This document shows positions 51,046 through 60,404 of a stretch of DNA of 64,000 nucleotides, in pieces. Origin of the DNA: CAWBRT01 sp963791145 (GTDB lineage: Bacteria; Acidobacteriota; Terriglobia; Terriglobales; Acidobacteriaceae); the NCBI GenBank assembly GCA_963791145.1, contig CAWBRT010000014.1, forward strand, positions 62,001 through 126,000. Reading direction: 5' to 3'. The stretch's first letter is position 1. Every line of letters starts with the position of its first letter. The notes under the pieces were generated by a model, which made no database searches, was not told the origin of the DNA, and saw nothing but the letters and a program-made list of their open reading frames with translations. The position numbers and the translations under genes are program-made.

Positions 51046-52176
51046 TCAACTTACCCTATTGCCTGCTCTCCACACGGCTCGCACAATGGGCAGGTTCTCC
51101 ACCACGGACACTCTCACTAAATCGGCCCGTTTCCCCGGAATTATTTCGCCTCGGTCGTTAAGTCCGATCATCTCAGCTGGATTTGCCGTGACTTTGGCTA
51201 TGGCATCGGGCAATCGGTAGTCGGCATCGTGATGAAGACAGAAAGCCGCCTGCAAGAGGCCAGAGGGAACATAATCGGATGACAGGGAATCCAGCAAGCC
51301 CGAAGCGGCCAAGACCCGGGCTGAGACATTGCCCGAATGGGACCCTCCTCTGACCAGATTCGGAGCACCCGCCACGATTTTCAGGCCGCGGGCCCGCGCT
51401 ATTTGTGCCGCTTCCAAAGTAGTCGGAAATTCTGATATCGTCACGCCTTCACCGACCGCCTGAAGCACATCTTCCTCGAGGGTGTCGTCATGGCTGGCAA
51501 GCGTTATCCCTTTGTTACGGCAGATTTCGGCCACCCTCCGCCGGTTTTCGAAGGCATACAACTTCTGCTGCTGCCTCTGCCAGTCAAAGATGTTGGTTAT
51601 CTCCTCTTCGGATTTGTCTTTGAGCTTGTAATACGCCTTATATGACTCTAACTCCCGCCACTGCCGCTGACCGGGAGTATGATCGTTCAACGATACCAGC
51701 TTTAACAGGGGGTTGGTAACATAGGGCTCGAAGTATTCCATCAGGGTTGCCTCAGGGACCTCGCACCGCAAATGGATCACGTGCTCGCAGCGGCATAAAG
51801 TCTGCTCTGTTGCCCTGGCAATGGCTTCGATCGAGCTACGAACAAGCTCGCGGCGCAAAGGGTATTTATGATAAGAGCCCAGGAAGATTCCATCCAGCAC
51901 GGTAGTAATTCCGGCGCAACTTATCTGGGCGTCATGAGCCATCAGGGCGGCCATAGTCGAAGGCCAGAGAACATCCGGACGCGGAACAAGGTGTTTTTCC
52001 AGATTATCCGTGTGAGTTTCAACCAAGCCAGGAATCAGGAAGTCGCCTTCCAAGTCGATAGCCGCGGGCAGGGTGCTCGGCGCGGGATCAACAGCCTTGA
52101 TCAAACCGTCGACGGTGTGGACGGATCCTCGCACGACCTCCGATTTGGTTACGATGAGTGCGTTGGTAAAGATCAT
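51046..52176 (-). CDS. phnM: PhnM: ribose 1-methylphosphonate 5-triphosphate diphosphatase
   Basis: This 376-aa amidohydrolase-superfamily enzyme releases pyrophosphate from the C-P lyase intermediate. The metal residues are visible in LIPGLVETHTDNLEKHLVPRP (HTD-type site), LVSLNDHTPGQRQ, ITLASHDD, VAGAPNLVRGGSHSGN and the SSDYVPSG loop. It resembles E. coli PhnM in order and length, so it is the orthologue. It is the last gene of the phn operon and lies seven bases after phnL. A second, different PhnM-like protein is encoded at 62406. Its stop borders the MgsA remnant. Confidence 0.92.
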   Translation of the reverse strand: MIFTNALIVTKSEVVRGSVHTVDGLIKAVDPAPSTLPAAIDLEGDFLIPGLVETHTDNLEKHLVPRPDVLWPSTMAALMAHDAQISCAGITTVLDGIFLGSYHKYPLRRELVRSSIEAIARATEQTLCRCEHVIHLRCEVPEATLMEYFEPYVTNPLLKLVSLNDHTPGQRQWRELESYKAYYKLKDKSEEEITNIFDWQRQQQKLYAFENRRRVAEICRNKGITLASHDDTLEEDVLQAVGEGVTISEFPTTLEAAQIARARGLKIVAGAPNLVRGGSHSGNVSARVLAASGLLDSLSSDYVPSGLLQAAFCLHHDADYRLPDAIAKVTANPAEMIGLNDRGEIIPGKRADLVRVSVVENLPIVRAVWRAGNRVS

Positions 52177-52183
52177 TCCGTCT

Positions 52184-52867
52184 TCATTGCCTCATCTCGA
52201 GGATGCGATCCGCCACTGCCCTGCGCACTTCATCATCGTGGAAAATACCGACTATGGCGGCGCCGCGTTTTTTGGCTTCCCTGATGAGTTCCACAACCGT
52301 CGAACGATTCTCGCCGTCAAGCGACGCTGTCGGCTCGTCCAAAAGCATAATGGGGTAATCCGCGGCAAAAATCCTGGCGATGTTGATCCGTTGCTGTTCG
52401 CCGCCGGAAAAAGTCGCCGGCGCAATATTCCACAGGCGCTTGGGAATACGCAGCAGATCAAGCAAGCCCTCCGCTTTCCGCCTGGCGTCATCCGCGCTCA
52501 CACCAAGGCTTCGCAAGGGCTCGGATACGATATCGACGCAAGGAACGCGAGGAACCACCCGCAGGAATTGACCGGCAAAGCCAACCGTGTGCTTGCGCAC
52601 GTCAAGTATTTCCTGTTCCTTGGCATGGCCCATATCCACCCACCGGTCGCGATGACGAACGAAGACTTGGCCCGAGTCGGGCTTGTAATTGGCGTATAGC
52701 GAACGCAGGAGTGTCGATTTACCGATCCCGGACGGGCCTGACAGGGCGAAGCATTCGCCGTGTTCGACAACCAGCGCCAGCTTTTCGAACACAGGGATCG
52801 TGACACCTCCCTGGACATGCAGGGTGAAGGACTTTGTGAGATCGCAAACGCGGATCGCCGGAAACAT
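52184..52867 (-). CDS. phnL: PhnL: ABC-type ATPase of the C-P lyase complex
   Basis: This 227-aa protein has Walker A [20 protein letters not shown], the [22 protein letters not shown] Q-loop, signature [12 protein letters not shown] and Walker B [12 protein letters not shown]. It matches E. coli PhnL closely ([30 protein letters not shown]). Despite the ABC fold it is not a transporter subunit; it belongs to the C-P lyase machinery and is thought to act with PhnGHIJK on the phosphonate substrate. It lies between phnK and phnM. Confidence 0.93.
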   Translation of the reverse strand: [227 protein letters not shown]

Positions 52868-52898
52868 GGCTATCTCCAGTCAGACTCAAGCACTCGCA

Positions 52899-53684
52899 CT
52901 AGGCCTGCAAAACAGATGACACCAGCAACTGTGAATACGGCTCATGCGGATCATCCAGAACCTGGTCGGTCAGACCGCTTTCCACAACTCGGCCCTGATG
53001 CATGACCATCAGCCGGTGAGCCAGCAGCCGGGCGACTGCCAAGTCGTGGGTAACGATCATGGCCGACAGGCCGAAATCCATCACCAGCCTGCGCAGCAGG
53101 TCCAGAAGCCGGGCCTGCACCGACACATCCAGTCCCCCTGTGGGCTCATCCATGAACACCAGGCGAGGACCGTTCACCAACGTGCGGGCGATTTGCAGCC
53201 GCTGCAACATCCCGCCGGAAAAAGTCTGAGGAAGGTCATCGAGCCGGTCTCGTTCGATTTCCACACGCGTCAGCCACTTGAGCGCTTCGCCGCGGATGTG
53301 GGAGTAATTTCTGGCCCCGACGGCCATCAGCCTCTCACCCACGTTCGCTCCCGCGCTCACCCTCATGCGCAGCCCATCGCGCGGGTTCTGATGAACGACA
53401 CCCCAGTCAGTCTTCATGAGACGGCGTCGCGCGGCCTCCGCAATGCTGTGAATGTCGAACTCCTGGCCGCGCTCGCTGCGATAGATCACTCGTCCTGACG
53501 AGGGGGCAAGGGCGCCAGAAAGGCATTGCAGCAAGGTTGTCTTGCCGGAACCGGATTCGCCGACCACCCCCAGGACTTCGCCCGGCCAGAGTTGGAAGCT
53601 GACATCCTCGCATCCCGTATGGCGTCCGTAGTACTTGGTCAGACCCTCGACCACCAGGAGCGGTAAAGTACACTCTTTTCGCAC
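52899..53684 (-). CDS. phnK: PhnK: ABC-type ATPase of the C-P lyase complex
   Basis: This 261-aa protein has Walker A GESGSGKTTLLQCLSGAL, a Q-loop in VVHQNPRDGLRMRVSAGANVGERL, signature SGGMLQRLQIARTL and Walker B VFMDEPTGGLDVSVQARLLDLL. The order and length match PhnK, which binds the PhnGHIJ core in E. coli and may dimerise through its ATP sites to control the reaction. It lies six bases after phnJ. The binding loop for PhnJ cannot be judged by eye. Confidence 0.93.
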   Translation of the reverse strand: MRKECTLPLLVVEGLTKYYGRHTGCEDVSFQLWPGEVLGVVGESGSGKTTLLQCLSGALAPSSGRVIYRSERGQEFDIHSIAEAARRRLMKTDWGVVHQNPRDGLRMRVSAGANVGERLMAVGARNYSHIRGEALKWLTRVEIERDRLDDLPQTFSGGMLQRLQIARTLVNGPRLVFMDEPTGGLDVSVQARLLDLLRRLVMDFGLSAMIVTHDLAVARLLAHRLMVMHQGRVVESGLTDQVLDDPHEPYSQLLVSSVLQA

Positions 53685-53690
53685 GTTGCG

Positions 53691-54683
53691 TTATCTCCTG
53701 AAAACGATCTGGAGGGCGTTGGCTTCAGTTGATTCCCGGCTGCCGCCGACATGCTCGCAGCCGAGGCGACTGTCCTCGCTCCGCCGGCTGCAGTAGTCGG
53801 TGTCGGAACAGACGAAGAGCCGTTTTCCCTGATCGTCGACGATGATTTCGTCAAGGAAGCTGTCAGTGGCCCCACACAGCCCGCAGCACTTGTCCCATCT
53901 TTCCACCTGGAACGGATGATCTTCAAAGTCCAGGCTCTTGACCTTGGTGTAGGGAGGAACGGCGTAGATCCTCTTCTCCCTGCCGGCACCAAAGAGTTGG
54001 AGAGCAGGATTACGGTCCATTTTCGGGTTATCGAATTTGGGGATAGGCGAGGGGCTCATCACGTAACGATCGTTCACCATCACCGGGTAGTTGAATCCTA
54101 TGGCGATCCGCCCGTTACGAGTAATATCCTCATAGAGCTTCACATGCATTGAGCCGTATTCCTCCAAGGCGTGCATTTTTCGAGTCTCAACCTCCCGCGG
54201 CTCCAGCCACCGGAGCGGCTCCGGAATCGGAACCTGGTAGACAATGATCTGGTCTGCTGCCAGAGGAGTTTCGGGAATACGGTGCCGCGTCTGAATGATG
54301 GTTGCTTCTGCCGTCTTCTCCGTGGTTCTTACGCCAGTGGTTCTGCGGAAGAATTTGCGAATGGAGACCGCGTTGGTAGTGTCGTCCGAACCCTGATCGA
54401 TCACTTTGAGCACATCGTCTTGTCCGATGATGCTTGCCGTAATCTGAATGCCCCCTGTTCCCCAGCCGTATGCAAGAGGCATCTCCCTCCCACCGAACGG
54501 AACCTGATATCCGGGAATGGCAATTGCTTTGAGAATGACGCGGCGGATCATGCGCTTGGTTTGTTCATCCAAGTAGGCGAAGTTATAGCCCGGAAGGGAG
54601 CCCTGATGTCCGTTCAAGCCGGCTCCGTCCGCGCCGCCTGAGCCGTTCGGTTTATTCGCGCAGGTCTGTTCTTCTTCAATCAT
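53691..54683 (-). CDS. phnJ: PhnJ: carbon-phosphorus lyase core radical SAM enzyme
   Basis: This 330-aa protein is the catalytic C-P lyase subunit. The characteristic Cys pattern is intact: KCCGLCGATD, then LFVCSDTDYC, matching the CxxC...C...C set that holds the iron-sulphur cluster and the radical-site Cys. N-terminal YLDEQTKRMIRRVILKAIAIPGYQVPFG and PIPEPLRWLEP fit the family. It cleaves the carbon-phosphorus bond of ribose 1-alkylphosphonate 5-phosphate, giving the alkane and a cyclic phosphate. It overlaps the phnI stop by eight bases, so translation is coupled. The N-terminus carries a Gly/Ala-rich stretch of about 20 residues not seen in E. coli. Confidence 0.95.
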   Translation of the reverse strand: MIEEEQTCANKPNGSGGADGAGLNGHQGSLPGYNFAYLDEQTKRMIRRVILKAIAIPGYQVPFGGREMPLAYGWGTGGIQITASIIGQDDVLKVIDQGSDDTTNAVSIRKFFRRTTGVRTTEKTAEATIIQTRHRIPETPLAADQIIVYQVPIPEPLRWLEPREVETRKMHALEEYGSMHVKLYEDITRNGRIAIGFNYPVMVNDRYVMSPSPIPKFDNPKMDRNPALQLFGAGREKRIYAVPPYTKVKSLDFEDHPFQVERWDKCCGLCGATDSFLDEIIVDDQGKRLFVCSDTDYCSRRSEDSRLGCEHVGGSRESTEANALQIVFRR

Positions 54684-55785
54684 GCTTTCTATTCTCCGAA
54701 TCAGCGCATCTTTGCTGCCCGGTTACTTCAGCCCGCATTTGTCTCACCATAACCAGATCCGCCTGGAAATCCACGTGATGTGGCAGCTTCAGATGCTGAA
54801 GAAAACCGGCTGCTTCCACGTTATCTCCGTGCATCAGGACAAACTCCTCATCCTGGGCGGGGGCCTTGACTTCTTCGTCGAGTTCCCGGGACCTCAGCGC
54901 CCGGTCTACAACCGCCATGGCCATGGCCTTACGTTCGCAGTAGCCGAAGGTGAGTCCGTATCCCCTGGTAAATTGAGGTGGATGGTCCTTTGATCCCTTG
55001 AACTGGTTGACCATTTCACATTCCGTGATAGTGATTTCGCCGATCTCTATGGGAAAGCCGAGTTCCTGCGGAGCGATAACCACCGCAGTTTCTCCCATAC
55101 GAATTTCGCCTACAAAAGGATGGGCGGCGCCGAAGCCGCGTTGAGACGAATACCCCAGCGCCAGCAGGAAGCCCTCGTCGGCCCTGGCCAGGCACTGCAA
55201 CCGCACATCCCGCTCACAAGGCAATGTCAGGGGCTGCCTGGTTATATCCTCAGGCGCACCCCCGTTTTCCGTTGCGGGTTCTTTTTCAATAAGCCCTTCG
55301 CGGTCCAGCAGTTCGACAACCTTCGGCATTTTGTTATCCAAGGGCGTTTTTCCGCACACTTCCTGCGGGGGGCCCTGCTTGTCGGCCAGATCGAAGTTGA
55401 GCAGTCTGTGGGTGTAATCGAAAGTTGGACCCAATATCTGTCCACCGGGCAGATCTTTGAAGGTCGCCGATATTCGCCGGCGAATGATCATTCGCGAGGT
55501 GTCGATCGGTTCGGTAGTTGCCAGGCGCGGCAAGGTGGTTCGATAGGCGCGCAGCAGGAACGCGGCCTCCACCAGATCGCCCTGGGCCTGCTTGATTGCC
55601 AGAGCTCCAATATCCCTGTCATAAATCGATCCCTCGTTCATGACCCTGTCCACTGCAAAGGAGAGCTGTTCTTTGATCTGCTCCAGGGATAAATCGGGCA
55701 CGCCAGGGTCGCCCCGCCGTTTTTCGGCCAGCAGGGTGTGAGCGCTCTCTATGGCCCTTTCTCCGCCTTTCACGGCGACATACAT
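54676..55785 (-). CDS. phnI: PhnI: C-P lyase core subunit (nucleosidase/transferase step)
   Basis: This subunit forms, with PhnG, PhnH and PhnL, the first step that exchanges the base of ATP for a phosphonate. The N-terminus MYVAVKGGERAIESAHTLL matches E. coli PhnI, and so I place the start at 55785. The frame is open upstream to 55854 through MARKERIHN, but GAGGAAAGAGAG lies 10-20 bases before 55785 and the upstream part has no homology. Internal segments LSLEQIKEQLSFAVDRVMNEG and FLLRAYRTTLPRL match the family. It overlaps phnJ. An 8-bp hairpin lies in the 80-base gap after phnH. Confidence 0.93.
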   Translation of the reverse strand: MYVAVKGGERAIESAHTLLAEKRRGDPGVPDLSLEQIKEQLSFAVDRVMNEGSIYDRDIGALAIKQAQGDLVEAAFLLRAYRTTLPRLATTEPIDTSRMIIRRRISATFKDLPGGQILGPTFDYTHRLLNFDLADKQGPPQEVCGKTPLDNKMPKVVELLDREGLIEKEPATENGGAPEDITRQPLTLPCERDVRLQCLARADEGFLLALGYSSQRGFGAAHPFVGEIRMGETAVVIAPQELGFPIEIGEITITECEMVNQFKGSKDHPPQFTRGYGLTFGYCERKAMAMAVVDRALRSRELDEEVKAPAQDEEFVLMHGDNVEAAGFLQHLKLPHHVDFQADLVMVRQMRAEVTGQQRCADSENRKHD

Positions 55786-55809
55786 GTTATGGATTCTCTC
55801 TTTCCTCGC

Positions 55810-55829
55810 CATCGAGGTACGCCTCGATG
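55810..55829 (-). repeat. Hairpin between phnH and phnI
   Basis: CATCGAGG-TACG-CCTCGATG (55810-55829) is a perfect 8-bp inverted repeat with a 4-base loop. It precedes the phnI start and ribosome site by about 25 bases, so it could form an RNA hairpin that tunes phnI expression. Confidence 0.5.
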
Positions 55830-55865
55830 TGATTGACATCCTTTTGGCACACAACTGACGGCAGC

Positions 55866-56474
55866 TTATTCATCAAGCGACACCTCTACCGTTCGAGGTA
55901 GGCAGCAGATGGATGCGGGCGAAACCAGCAGCACATCGACTCCAAGCGGAAATTGTTGGTTGTTCGCCTTCAGATCCAGCCAGAACGCGTTGCTCATCCC
56001 GGTTGCATGCAAACCGATTTCGCTTTCGATACCGGGACCTTTCAATCTCGTCCCTTGCGAATTGCCGAGAGATTCAACCTGAATAATCACGGTCGCCGAT
56101 TGGTCCGGATAGCCAGGATCTCCCCTGCGAAAGCGGCTGAGCTCCGGCGCCGTGCGTCCATCCCCGATGATGGCGTAAGCCGCATCTCCGGGCTCCTGAG
56201 TAATCATGCATCCGCAGTGAAACTTCAAATAGTTCATGACAGCCCGGGAAGAGGCCGACTGGTCGATCCACAAAGGCGTCTCGAGGTCGAGGAGTGTCAG
56301 GCAGACGGCACCTGTGGCGGGATAGAGAGGCGCCGGTGATTCTGGCAGAGCGGGAAGTTCATAGACTCTTCCCGGGTGCGCCATGGCGTTCATAACGACG
56401 CGAAAGGTCTGCGTGCTGTCCTGTACCGGGTCTGAAAATCCGGGAAGCAGCCCGTCTTCAGATTTCATCTCCAT
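55866..56474 (-). CDS. phnH: PhnH: C-P lyase core subunit
   Basis: This subunit of about 202 aa belongs to the PhnGHIJ core. Segments GFSDPVQDSTQTFRVVMNAMAHPGRVYELP and LLDLETPLWID match PhnH. I place the start at the ATG 56474 because GGGGG lies just upstream; alternatives are 56504 and 56468. Its start overlaps the phnG stop by 17 bases. PhnH is thought to be structural and to contact PhnI. The final residues (CLPRTVEVSLDE) are the family C-terminus. Confidence 0.92.
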   Translation of the reverse strand: MEMKSEDGLLPGFSDPVQDSTQTFRVVMNAMAHPGRVYELPALPESPAPLYPATGAVCLTLLDLETPLWIDQSASSRAVMNYLKFHCGCMITQEPGDAAYAIIGDGRTAPELSRFRRGDPGYPDQSATVIIQVESLGNSQGTRLKGPGIESEIGLHATGMSNAFWLDLKANNQQFPLGVDVLLVSPASICCLPRTVEVSLDE

Positions 56475-56940
56475 TGTGCCCCCGAACCATCGTGAAAAAG
56501 TCAACCTTGGTTGCGGATGCCTTTAATCCAAGGCTCTGCCGACGTTGTTCCTCTTGCTCCTGCAATGGACGAATGAGCGTCTTGAGAAGTTCGTCCCGGC
56601 AGATATCATCCTGAAGGAGAGCGTCGAAAACCGCGGCCAGTTCAGCATGTCTAGGGCGCCGCCCTGGCACGTATGCATGACCCGCGCGTCCTTGCCCGGT
56701 GCGAACGGTGCAGCGCGTGATCGTCATCTCGCCGAGATTGAAAGGACGCCCCGTTCCTCCCATTCTGGCTTGAACCATGGCCAGACCGGTCTCCGGCGGG
56801 CGCAGCAGATGATATCCAGGTTTTTCCGAAAGGAGCTGCCAGGCTGCCTCCAGCTCTCCCTGTGAGGCCCTGGCCAGAATGCTCATCCACTGCCGGCGCA
56901 TTTGGATTTCCTCAGGAAATTCCGCTTGGCTGCTAGACAT
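56458..56940 (-). CDS. phnG: PhnG: C-P lyase core subunit
   Basis: This 160-aa protein matches PhnG: RRQWMSILARASQGELEAAWQ at the N-terminus, PPETGLAMVQARMGGTGRPFNLGEMTITRCTVR in the middle, and GHAYVPGRRPRHAELAAVFDALLQD. With PhnI and PhnH it catalyses the first step, the displacement of adenine from ATP by a phosphonate. It overlaps the hexapeptide transferase gene by eight bases, so that gene is part of the same translation unit. Length is close to E. coli PhnG (150 aa). Confidence 0.93.
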   Translation of the reverse strand: MSSSQAEFPEEIQMRRQWMSILARASQGELEAAWQLLSEKPGYHLLRPPETGLAMVQARMGGTGRPFNLGEMTITRCTVRTGQGRAGHAYVPGRRPRHAELAAVFDALLQDDICRDELLKTLIRPLQEQEEQRRQSLGLKASATKVDFFTMVRGHNGDEI

Positions 56941-57580
56941 GACTTGAAGCCGTCCTCATCTTTGAGTCGTACTTGTCGATGAATTCCCGCGCGCTCAATC
57001 TGCGAAAATCGCATAGAGACTGGCGGAGTTTTTCATGAGGCCAATCCCACCACGCGATGCGCAGCAAGCCCTGCTGGACCTCCTCGGGGAACCGTTGCCT
57101 GAGAGGCCGTGCCGGAACGCCCACCACTACCTGAAAAGGCGCTACATCATGTGTCACAACGGTCCCTGCTCCGATAGCCACCCCGGTTCCTATCGTGACT
57201 CCGGGAAGAATGGTGGCGTTGTGACCCACCCAGACGTCATGGCCCAGGATGACCTTGTGAGCACGACGCCAGGAAAAGAAAGCTTGATCATCATCTTCCC
57301 CCAGCGCGAATTGACGGCTGCGATATGAGAAATGGTGCAAAGCGGCGTGGTCCAAAGGGTGATTTCCCGGATTGATACGAACAAAGGATGCGATGGAGCA
57401 GAACTTCCCGATCTGCGCATAGATGATCTGGCTATCGTGAATCACGTAGGAATAGTCACCCAGCACGGTTTCCGTCAGCGAAGCCCGCGCGCCGATTTCC
57501 GTCCATGCTCCCAGATTGGATTCCGCGACAATGGCTTCCGGGTGAACCAGCGGCATCGATCCCAGCATCTTCTCTGCCAT
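56933..57580 (-). CDS. Phosphonate-associated hexapeptide acyltransferase (DapH/CAT-like)
   Basis: This 215-aa protein has left-handed beta-helix repeats (AHKVILGHDVWVGHNATILPGVTIGTGVAIGAGTVVTHDV) and a catalytic His typical of xenobiotic acetyltransferases (PGNHPLDHAALHHFSY). It matches the phosphonate-associated transferase hexapeptide family that often replaces or accompanies PhnO. It probably acetylates an aminoalkylphosphonate or a nucleotide intermediate, protecting the substrate. It overlaps phnG by eight bases and follows phnE with 10 bases between. No phnO is present. Confidence 0.88.
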   Translation of the reverse strand: MAEKMLGSMPLVHPEAIVAESNLGAWTEIGARASLTETVLGDYSYVIHDSQIIYAQIGKFCSIASFVRINPGNHPLDHAALHHFSYRSRQFALGEDDDQAFFSWRRAHKVILGHDVWVGHNATILPGVTIGTGVAIGAGTVVTHDVAPFQVVVGVPARPLRQRFPEEVQQGLLRIAWWDWPHEKLRQSLCDFRRLSAREFIDKYDSKMRTASSHV

Positions 57581-57589
57581 AGAATGCCT

Positions 57590-58456
57590 TCAACTTGGTT
57601 TTAAGTTATGTCCAATTACGCGCAGACGTATCATTTTCGACAGCATGTCGATTATGGAAATGGTAATGAGAATGAGAATGATGATGAACATAGCTTCATC
57701 CCAATTACACAAACGTATCCGATCAGACAACTCAAGCCCGATGCCGCCCGCCCCTACTACTCCCAGGATCATCGCCGAGCGCGTGTTGGATTCGAAAAAG
57801 TAGAGCATCTGGCTGAGAAAGACGGGAAAGACCTGAGGCAACATTCCGAACCGTATGGTTTGCACACGATTCGCGCCCGAGGCGCGGACTCCTTCGATTT
57901 CTCTTGCATTGACGTTTTCGATGGCTTCCGCAAACAGTTTGGAAAGAGTGCCGGTATCACTGACGGCAATGGCCAGTATGCCGGTGAATGGCCCCAAACC
58001 CACCACGTTGACGAAGATGAGCGCCCAGATCAGCGCGTCAATGCCGCGAACGACGTCGAAGATCCCCCGGAGGGAAAAATGGAACAGCCGTTGAGGAAGG
58101 ACGTTCCTGGCGCCCAAAAAACCCAGGGGAATCGATGCGGCGGCGGATAGCAGCGTTCCCAGAAATGCCATGGCAAGGGTTTGCAGCATGGCAAAGAGGA
58201 ATTCTCCAAGCGCTCCATGCGAAGCCGGCGGGAACATGAAGCTCAGGGCGCCGCCCAGTTTGCCGAATCCGGCGAGGAGCGCCTCGAACTTGAAGAAGTC
58301 CGTCTTCCACATGCAATAGAGTGTGAAAAGAATTGAGAACAGCCATAAGAGAGCGTGCTTGGCACGCTTTGACGATGAGACCGTGAAAACGTCGGGGCAC
58401 ATCTGCGCAGCCCAGGCAATGTCGTCTGATTGAATCGAACTCAATGCTGTTCTCAT
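57590..58456 (-). CDS. phnE: Phosphonate ABC transporter permease (PhnE, second copy)
   Basis: This 288-aa inner-membrane permease has the PhnE loop EGVRASGANRVQTIRFGMLPQVFP and SNTRSAMILGVVGAGGIGLELSDRI. The ATG at 58456 is preceded by GAGAAG; the open frame extends to 58519 through the end of the preceding permease gene. An N-terminal soluble segment of about 45 residues precedes the first helix (ALLWLFSILFTLYCMW). It forms the channel with the other PhnE. Two adjacent phnE genes are common in soil bacteria. Confidence 0.9.
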   Translation of the reverse strand: MRTALSSIQSDDIAWAAQMCPDVFTVSSSKRAKHALLWLFSILFTLYCMWKTDFFKFEALLAGFGKLGGALSFMFPPASHGALGEFLFAMLQTLAMAFLGTLLSAAASIPLGFLGARNVLPQRLFHFSLRGIFDVVRGIDALIWALIFVNVVGLGPFTGILAIAVSDTGTLSKLFAEAIENVNAREIEGVRASGANRVQTIRFGMLPQVFPVFLSQMLYFFESNTRSAMILGVVGAGGIGLELSDRIRLCNWDEAMFIIILILITISIIDMLSKMIRLRVIGHNLKPS

Positions 58457-58463
58457 GATCTTC

Positions 58464-59282
58464 TCAAAGCAAAGCCTGGCCAACGATGATTCTGTGCCGC
58501 AGAGATTCGCAGCCGACATCGATCAGAATGACGGCGGCGATAATCAGAATGACGATGGCGCTGATGTCCACGTAAATGAATTGTCGGATAACAAACATCA
58601 GTTCCTGTCCGATGCCCCCGGCCCCAACGAAGCCAATCACAGAGGCGGCCCTCACGTTAATTTCAAAACGAAGCAACGTGTAACTGATGAAATTCGGCAG
58701 CACCTGGGGCACAACCGCGTATCGGATGATCTGAAGCCAGTTTCCCCCTGCCGCTTTCACTCCTTCTATGGGCATGGGATTGATATTTTCGTTGACCTCG
58801 GAGAAGAGTTTGCCCAAGGCGCCGACGCTGTGGATCGCCATGGCCAGAACTCCGGGTAGCGGACCAAGGCCAAACGAGAAGACAAAAACCAGGGCATAGA
58901 CCAAGTCGGGGACCCCGCGCGCCAGCTCCATCAGGCGCCGGCACAGAAAATAGACGGGATAGTTTCCCATCAAATTTCGAGAGGCCGGGAAGCAGATCAA
59001 GAAGGCGCCCACAGAACCTATAAGGGTTCCCAGGAAGGCCATTAGGAGCGTATCCCAGAGCAGCGAGATCCATTTACCCAACCCCCAGTACCACGACTTC
59101 AAGTCCGCCGGCATGGTGTGCCAGTGGAGCGGCGGAATCGTTTCCCGCACATAGTTGAAGAGGCCGGGCAACCCGTCGATGAATTGCGGGACGCTCACTT
59201 CGCCTACGTGGCAGGAGCCTGCTACCGCCAGAAGAAACAGGAGCGCAAAGACAGCGGAACGCCACCGGCGGCTGCGGCGCAA
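58464..59282 (-). CDS. phnE: Phosphonate ABC transporter permease (PhnE, first copy)
   Basis: This permease of about 272 aa has the family loop EGVKAAGGNWLQIIRYAVVPQVLP and NVRAASVIGFVGAGGIGQELMF. The start is uncertain: the annotated frame begins at a TTG at 59282, and family-like sequence (FEKAETALRRSRR) continues upstream without an ATG up to about 59340. The real N-terminus may use a rare codon. It precedes the second phnE by seven bases. It pairs with PhnC and PhnD. Confidence 0.85.
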   Translation of the reverse strand: MRRSRRWRSAVFALLFLLAVAGSCHVGEVSVPQFIDGLPGLFNYVRETIPPLHWHTMPADLKSWYWGLGKWISLLWDTLLMAFLGTLIGSVGAFLICFPASRNLMGNYPVYFLCRRLMELARGVPDLVYALVFVFSFGLGPLPGVLAMAIHSVGALGKLFSEVNENINPMPIEGVKAAGGNWLQIIRYAVVPQVLPNFISYTLLRFEINVRAASVIGFVGAGGIGQELMFVIRQFIYVDISAIVILIIAAVILIDVGCESLRHRIIVGQALL

Positions 59283-59379
59283 TGCAGTTTCAGCCTTCTC
59301 GAAAACAGTTACGGCGTCCTCTGATGCTTTAAACAGAGAAATCCCCCGCTGCCTTTGCGGCAGAATCCCGCATCGTGCC

Positions 59380-60300
59380 CTAACGCTTCCGTTCCGACAT
59401 ATTGGCCTCGATCATGCGAATGATCGGCTGATACATCTCCAGGTCAAGGCTCTTGAACCCCTGGGATTCCTTGCCAAACAGGTTCTTGAAGGCCTCCGGA
59501 TCCTTCTCGGGCAATTTCATAATTGCCTGTCGCACGTCTTCTCTCATCTGCTGAGGAAGCCAGGTTGGCATGCTCCACGGATCGTTAGGCAGCAAGGGCG
59601 ATTTCCAGATGACTCGCCACTGTCCCGGCTTAATCATCCGCTTACCCTCCATGCGGGTCGGGTTGTTGTCCGTCTCGGAATTCCACCACGTGGCTGCCGC
59701 GTCGTACGTGCCGTTTAAGAGGGCGATGATGCTGTTTTCATGGCTGCCTGAAAATTCCGTCTTGCTGAAGAACTTATCTACCTCGATTCCCTGTTCATGG
59801 AGGAAGAAACGCGGGGCCTGATGGCCGGATGTCGAATTAGGATCGGCGAAGGCAAACTTCTTGCCTTTCAGGTCTTCAATCTTGTGGTATGGGCTGTCCG
59901 CTTTAACTACGATTGCGGAGTAATACCCGAAGCTTCCGTCACCATTGAGCTTGGCCACCAAGGGCTGCACCTGATGGTTCGTAACGAGCCATGCCCTGGA
60001 AAAAGAAGCGGGGCCGAAGTACGCCAGATCGACCTTCTTGGCCTTCATGCCTTCAATGACGCCGGCATAGTCAGTCGCCAGACGCTCCACCACTTCAACT
60101 CCCAACTCCCTTGAGAGGTAAGCGCGCACAGGCTTCCACCGCGCCACCCGATCGACTTCGTTTTCGCTGGTGATTACCCCCATGACGATTTTGGGGTGCT
60201 GTTTGCGCCAATCCTCGGCCGAAGCAGTATGAGTAACACACGTTAAAGCCGCAAAAGCCATGAACAGTAGAATTAAGGAAGACCTGCTTCCGACTTTCAT
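59380..60300 (-). CDS. phnD: Phosphonate periplasmic binding protein (PhnD)
   Basis: This 306-aa protein has a signal peptide (MKVGSRSSLILLFMAFAAL, cleavage near ASA) and the phosphonate-binding fold. Ligand segments are DLAYFGPASFSRAW, DPNSTSGHQAPR, SGSHENSIIALLNG and WWNSETDNNPTRM. A good AAGGAGA ribosome site precedes the ATG. It probably binds 2-aminoethylphosphonate or alkylphosphonates. The gene is first of the transport genes after phnC. Confidence 0.9.
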   Translation of the reverse strand: MKVGSRSSLILLFMAFAALTCVTHTASAEDWRKQHPKIVMGVITSENEVDRVARWKPVRAYLSRELGVEVVERLATDYAGVIEGMKAKKVDLAYFGPASFSRAWLVTNHQVQPLVAKLNGDGSFGYYSAIVVKADSPYHKIEDLKGKKFAFADPNSTSGHQAPRFFLHEQGIEVDKFFSKTEFSGSHENSIIALLNGTYDAAATWWNSETDNNPTRMEGKRMIKPGQWRVIWKSPLLPNDPWSMPTWLPQQMREDVRQAIMKLPEKDPEAFKNLFGKESQGFKSLDLEMYQPIIRMIEANMSERKR

Positions 60301-60404
60301 CGATTCTCTCCTTGTCTCGACATCTCTCTAGGTGTGCACGTGCTCTTGCAGGTCCAATGAACGGTTGAGAGCCGGCAGCCCCAATTGCTCCATTGATGAC
60401 GAAT